A stretch of 7,119 nt of DNA. Origin: Marinosulfonomonas sp. GTDB taxonomy: Bacteria > Pseudomonadota > Alphaproteobacteria > Rhodobacterales > Rhodobacteraceae. The stretch's first letter is position 1. Each line of letters begins with the position of its first letter. The notes under the pieces were generated by a model that saw only the letters and a program-made list of their open reading frames with translations, ran no database searches and had not been told where the DNA came from. The DNA is taken from the NCBI GenBank assembly GCA_022712735.1, contig JAFLKA010000434.1, positions 1 through 7,119 of the forward strand, written 5' to 3'. Positions 5,201 to 7,119 of this stretch are shown here, one piece after another. Both the position numbers and the translations under genes were made by a program.

Positions 5201-6448
5201 ATGAAAATACACGAACATAAACAGGGACAGCGGGCGGTTGTTATCGGGGCCGGAATTATCGGGCTGACCACTGCGTTGCGACTGTCTGAGGCGGGCTATG
5301 CGGTCGAGGTGATCGAGCGCGAAACAAAGGCTTGTGTCGGATCATCCAGGGCCAACGCGGGGCAATTGTTATATGACCGGATCGGCGCGATGGGGTCATC
5401 AGGTTTTTTGCGGGCCTTGCCTGCCACGATGTCTAACCCTGATCAGGGGGTGTCGGTGTTCGGGCTGGCCAACCCCGTAAGGTGGCCATGGGCGGCGGCG
5501 TTTTTGCGCCAATGCACGACGCAGCACTGGCAGGAAAACACCCGCGGCTTGCTGGAGCTTGCGGCGCGGTCGCGGCGGGTGATGGCGGGGTTAAGCGCGC
5601 AATACGGGCTGGCGTATGACTGGCGCAAACCTGGCAAGTTGATTGTGCATCCAACCGCGGAGCGTCTTGCGGCAGCGGATCAGGCAATGCAGTTTCAGGC
5701 GCAGTTTGGTGGGCGGCACGAGGTGTTGAGCCGTGAGGCGTGTTTGGAGCATGAACCCGCGCTGCGCGGAGCCACGCGGACCATTGCGGGCGGGGTGTTT
5801 CTGCCGGATGCCGAAGTGGGCGATTGCCGCATGTTCGGGCTGGGCGTGGCAGACGTTTTGGCTGCGAAATTCGAGGTGCAGATCAGATATGGGGTGCGTG
5901 TTTCGGGGCTGGTTCAAAGCGGCGGGCGGGTGACGGCATTGCGCAGTGACCAAGGGTTGATCGAGGGTGATGTGTTTGTGGTGGCGACGGGCAAAGCGGC
6001 GGGGGAGTTGTTGCGCGGCGGGTTTGCTGGCAAGAGGTGGATCACCGGAGTTAAGGGGGTTAGCCTGACTTATCCGGCAGGGGATGCGCCGCCTGACATG
6101 AGCGTAACGGATGTGGCAGGGAAATTTGTGGTGATGCGGCTGGGCGATAGGGTGCGGGTGGCCGGATATGCGATATTTTCAGACGGGGACGGGGTAAAGG
6201 CGCAGTATGTGCAGCGGTTGGCTGATAAGGCGCGGGCGCTGATGCCTAGGGGGGCGCAGTATGACGCAGCACCCGAGGTTTGGGTCGGGATCAGGCCGCA
6301 AACGCCGGATGACCTGCCGATGATCGGGCAGGCTGGTGCTACAAACCTGTTTGTGAATGCAGGGCACGGATCGCTGGGTTGGACATTGGCGGCGGGATCG
6401 GCCGAGGTGTTGGCCGAGAAGATCGTGGCGGCTGACCTATCGACCTAA
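5201..6448 (+). CDS. dadA: FAD-dependent D-amino acid dehydrogenase-like oxidoreductase (DadA family)
   Basis: About 415 residues, close to the roughly 430 of DadA. It belongs to the DAO (FAD-dependent oxidoreductase) fold. The N-terminal dinucleotide-binding motif 'VVIGAGIIGLTTALRLSEAG' ends its second strand with 'VEVIERE', whose Glu would bind the FAD ribose. 'SSRANAGQL' matches the DadA 'S.ANAGQ' motif. The C-terminus carries 'GIRPQTPDDLPMIG' and 'NAGHGSLGWTLAAGS', the conserved FAD-contacting blocks of DadA. Such enzymes deaminate D-amino acids to 2-oxo acids and pass electrons to the respiratory chain at the inner membrane. The exact substrate cannot be read here; a related amine or amino acid oxidase is possible. 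I start at ATG 5201; GTG at 5195 has AGGTGG 8 bases upstream and is a real alternative. The gene's last 12 bases overlap the convergent gene, and no terminator is visible. Confidence 0.85.
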   Translation: MKIHEHKQGQRAVVIGAGIIGLTTALRLSEAGYAVEVIERETKACVGSSRANAGQLLYDRIGAMGSSGFLRALPATMSNPDQGVSVFGLANPVRWPWAAAFLRQCTTQHWQENTRGLLELAARSRRVMAGLSAQYGLAYDWRKPGKLIVHPTAERLAAADQAMQFQAQFGGRHEVLSREACLEHEPALRGATRTIAGGVFLPDAEVGDCRMFGLGVADVLAAKFEVQIRYGVRVSGLVQSGGRVTALRSDQGLIEGDVFVVATGKAAGELLRGGFAGKRWITGVKGVSLTYPAGDAPPDMSVTDVAGKFVVMRLGDRVRVAGYAIFSDGDGVKAQYVQRLADKARALMPRGAQYDAAPEVWVGIRPQTPDDLPMIGQAGATNLFVNAGHGSLGWTLAAGSAEVLAEKIVAADLST

Positions 6449-7087
6449 TGTGATTTGCAGACCCATGCGCAGGGTGATGCCATGGCTGTTGTGCTCCAGC
6501 GGGAAGGTGCGAAAGGCCCCTGTGCCGGATGAGTTGACAGGCGGGCGGGTGTGGGCGCGGATTTCAGTGAACAGAGTGGTGCGTTTGCCCGCATGTTTGG
6601 ACAGGCGCAGACCAACCATGGCATATGGCGCACGGTCAGAGGTGCGAAACCCGATGCCGGGGCCGGACATGGTATAGGTGCTGTGGCGTGCACCTACACC
6701 GGCGCCTGCATGCATCGCCCATTTATCGCCGCCACCGACGCGGGTCCAGACCGAGGCCAGCATGCTGGTGGTTTTGATCGTGGTCGGGTGGCTGCCCGCA
6801 GCTCCCGTGGCGGTGAAATCGGAATTCATCCGCTCGAACACCTCTAGCTCGATGTCAAAAGGGCGATTGCCGATCTGGAAGGCGTCCCGAAATCCAATTG
6901 CAACGGCGTAGTCGCTGGATTGGGCTTGAGCGGTCAGGGCACGGAGCCCCGGGGTGGAGGGGCCGTTCCATACATCGAATTTGTGATCCTCGAAACTGGT
7001 GCCAAAGGACAGCGCAAGATAAGAGGAGGCGCTGGCGGGGGAGAAAGATAGCAGCAGGGCCGCAAGAAGTGAGTAGAAATAACGCAT
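6437..7087 (-). CDS. Secreted protein, probable small outer-membrane beta-barrel
   Basis: A 216-residue protein of no family I can name. The N-terminus is a clear Sec signal peptide: 'MRYFYSLLAALLLSFSPASA' with cleavage likely after Ala20 (ASA motif). The mature part is Gly/Ser/Thr-rich with short stretches of alternating polar and non-polar residues, such as 'YLALSFGTSFE', 'DYAVAIGFRDAFQ', 'FDIELEVFERM', 'WAMHAGAGVGARH', 'APYAMVGLRLS', 'TTLFTEIRAH' and 'GITLRMGLQITLG'. This is the pattern of an eight- to ten-strand OmpA- or OmpW-like barrel. It ends in Gly-Arg, not the usual terminal aromatic residue, which weakens the barrel call slightly. The ATG at 7087 has only a weak GGGTG upstream. It converges on the dadA-like gene and overlaps its 3' end. 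Its promoter would lie mostly beyond the right edge. Confidence 0.75.
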   Translation of the reverse strand: MRYFYSLLAALLLSFSPASASSYLALSFGTSFEDHKFDVWNGPSTPGLRALTAQAQSSDYAVAIGFRDAFQIGNRPFDIELEVFERMNSDFTATGAAGSHPTTIKTTSMLASVWTRVGGGDKWAMHAGAGVGARHSTYTMSGPGIGFRTSDRAPYAMVGLRLSKHAGKRTTLFTEIRAHTRPPVNSSGTGAFRTFPLEHNSHGITLRMGLQITLGR

Positions 7088-7119
7088 GAAACACCCGATC
7101 CGTTTATGGCCCCCATTGG

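Noticed and set aside
1..7119. CRISPR arrays, rRNA genes and complete tRNA genes
   Set aside because: No regularly spaced repeat array and no recognisable rRNA or foldable tRNA sequence was seen on either strand.

Overview
The window looks like chromosomal DNA of an alphaproteobacterium, most likely a marine Rhodobacterales (Roseobacter-type) strain. This rests on the style of the trigger factor and DadA-type proteins, the GC-rich codon use on the right, and an IS66-type insertion sequence end on the left. No database was searched, so the taxonomy is inference.

Left half (1 to about 3470): a small integrative element, less GC-rich than the right side, with every gene on the minus strand. Reading from its right edge inward, it carries: a P4-type tyrosine integrase (2192-3367); an unrecognised 232-residue protein joined to it by an ATGA overlap (1497-2195); a terminator-like hairpin (1462-1492); a 61-residue AlpA-type regulator/excisionase (1233-1418); and a winged-helix, replication-initiator-like protein with a TTG start (107-1138). 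The last gene is cut short by the end of an IS66-family element: a GTAAGCG terminus begins at 139 on the minus strand, followed by a strong ribosome binding site and the first 18 codons of a TnpA-like protein running off the left edge. The order int, alpA, rep-like is that of Gram-negative phage satellites (PICI type) or similar small integrative elements. The middle of the rep-like gene holds a repeated dyad motif flanked by AT-rich DNA, a possible internal origin as in lambda gene O.

Junction (3368-3779): about 410 bases without a convincing gene. It holds the integrase leader with a tandem GGTGGA motif, a CACCCGCACCA tRNA-end-like string followed by a hairpin (candidate attachment site), a second GC-rich hairpin cluster, and a probable tig promoter.

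Right half (3780-7119): ordinary chromosome. The trigger factor gene tig (3780-5111, +) is followed by a good intrinsic terminator. Next is a DadA-like FAD-dependent D-amino acid dehydrogenase (5201-6448, +), possibly leaderless. A secreted, probably outer-membrane beta-barrel protein (6437-7087, -) converges on it and overlaps its 3' end by 12 bases.

The integrase, AlpA protein and rep-like protein would together handle integration, excision and replication of the element, and IS66 has probably inactivated or altered the replication step. The right-hand genes are unrelated housekeeping functions.
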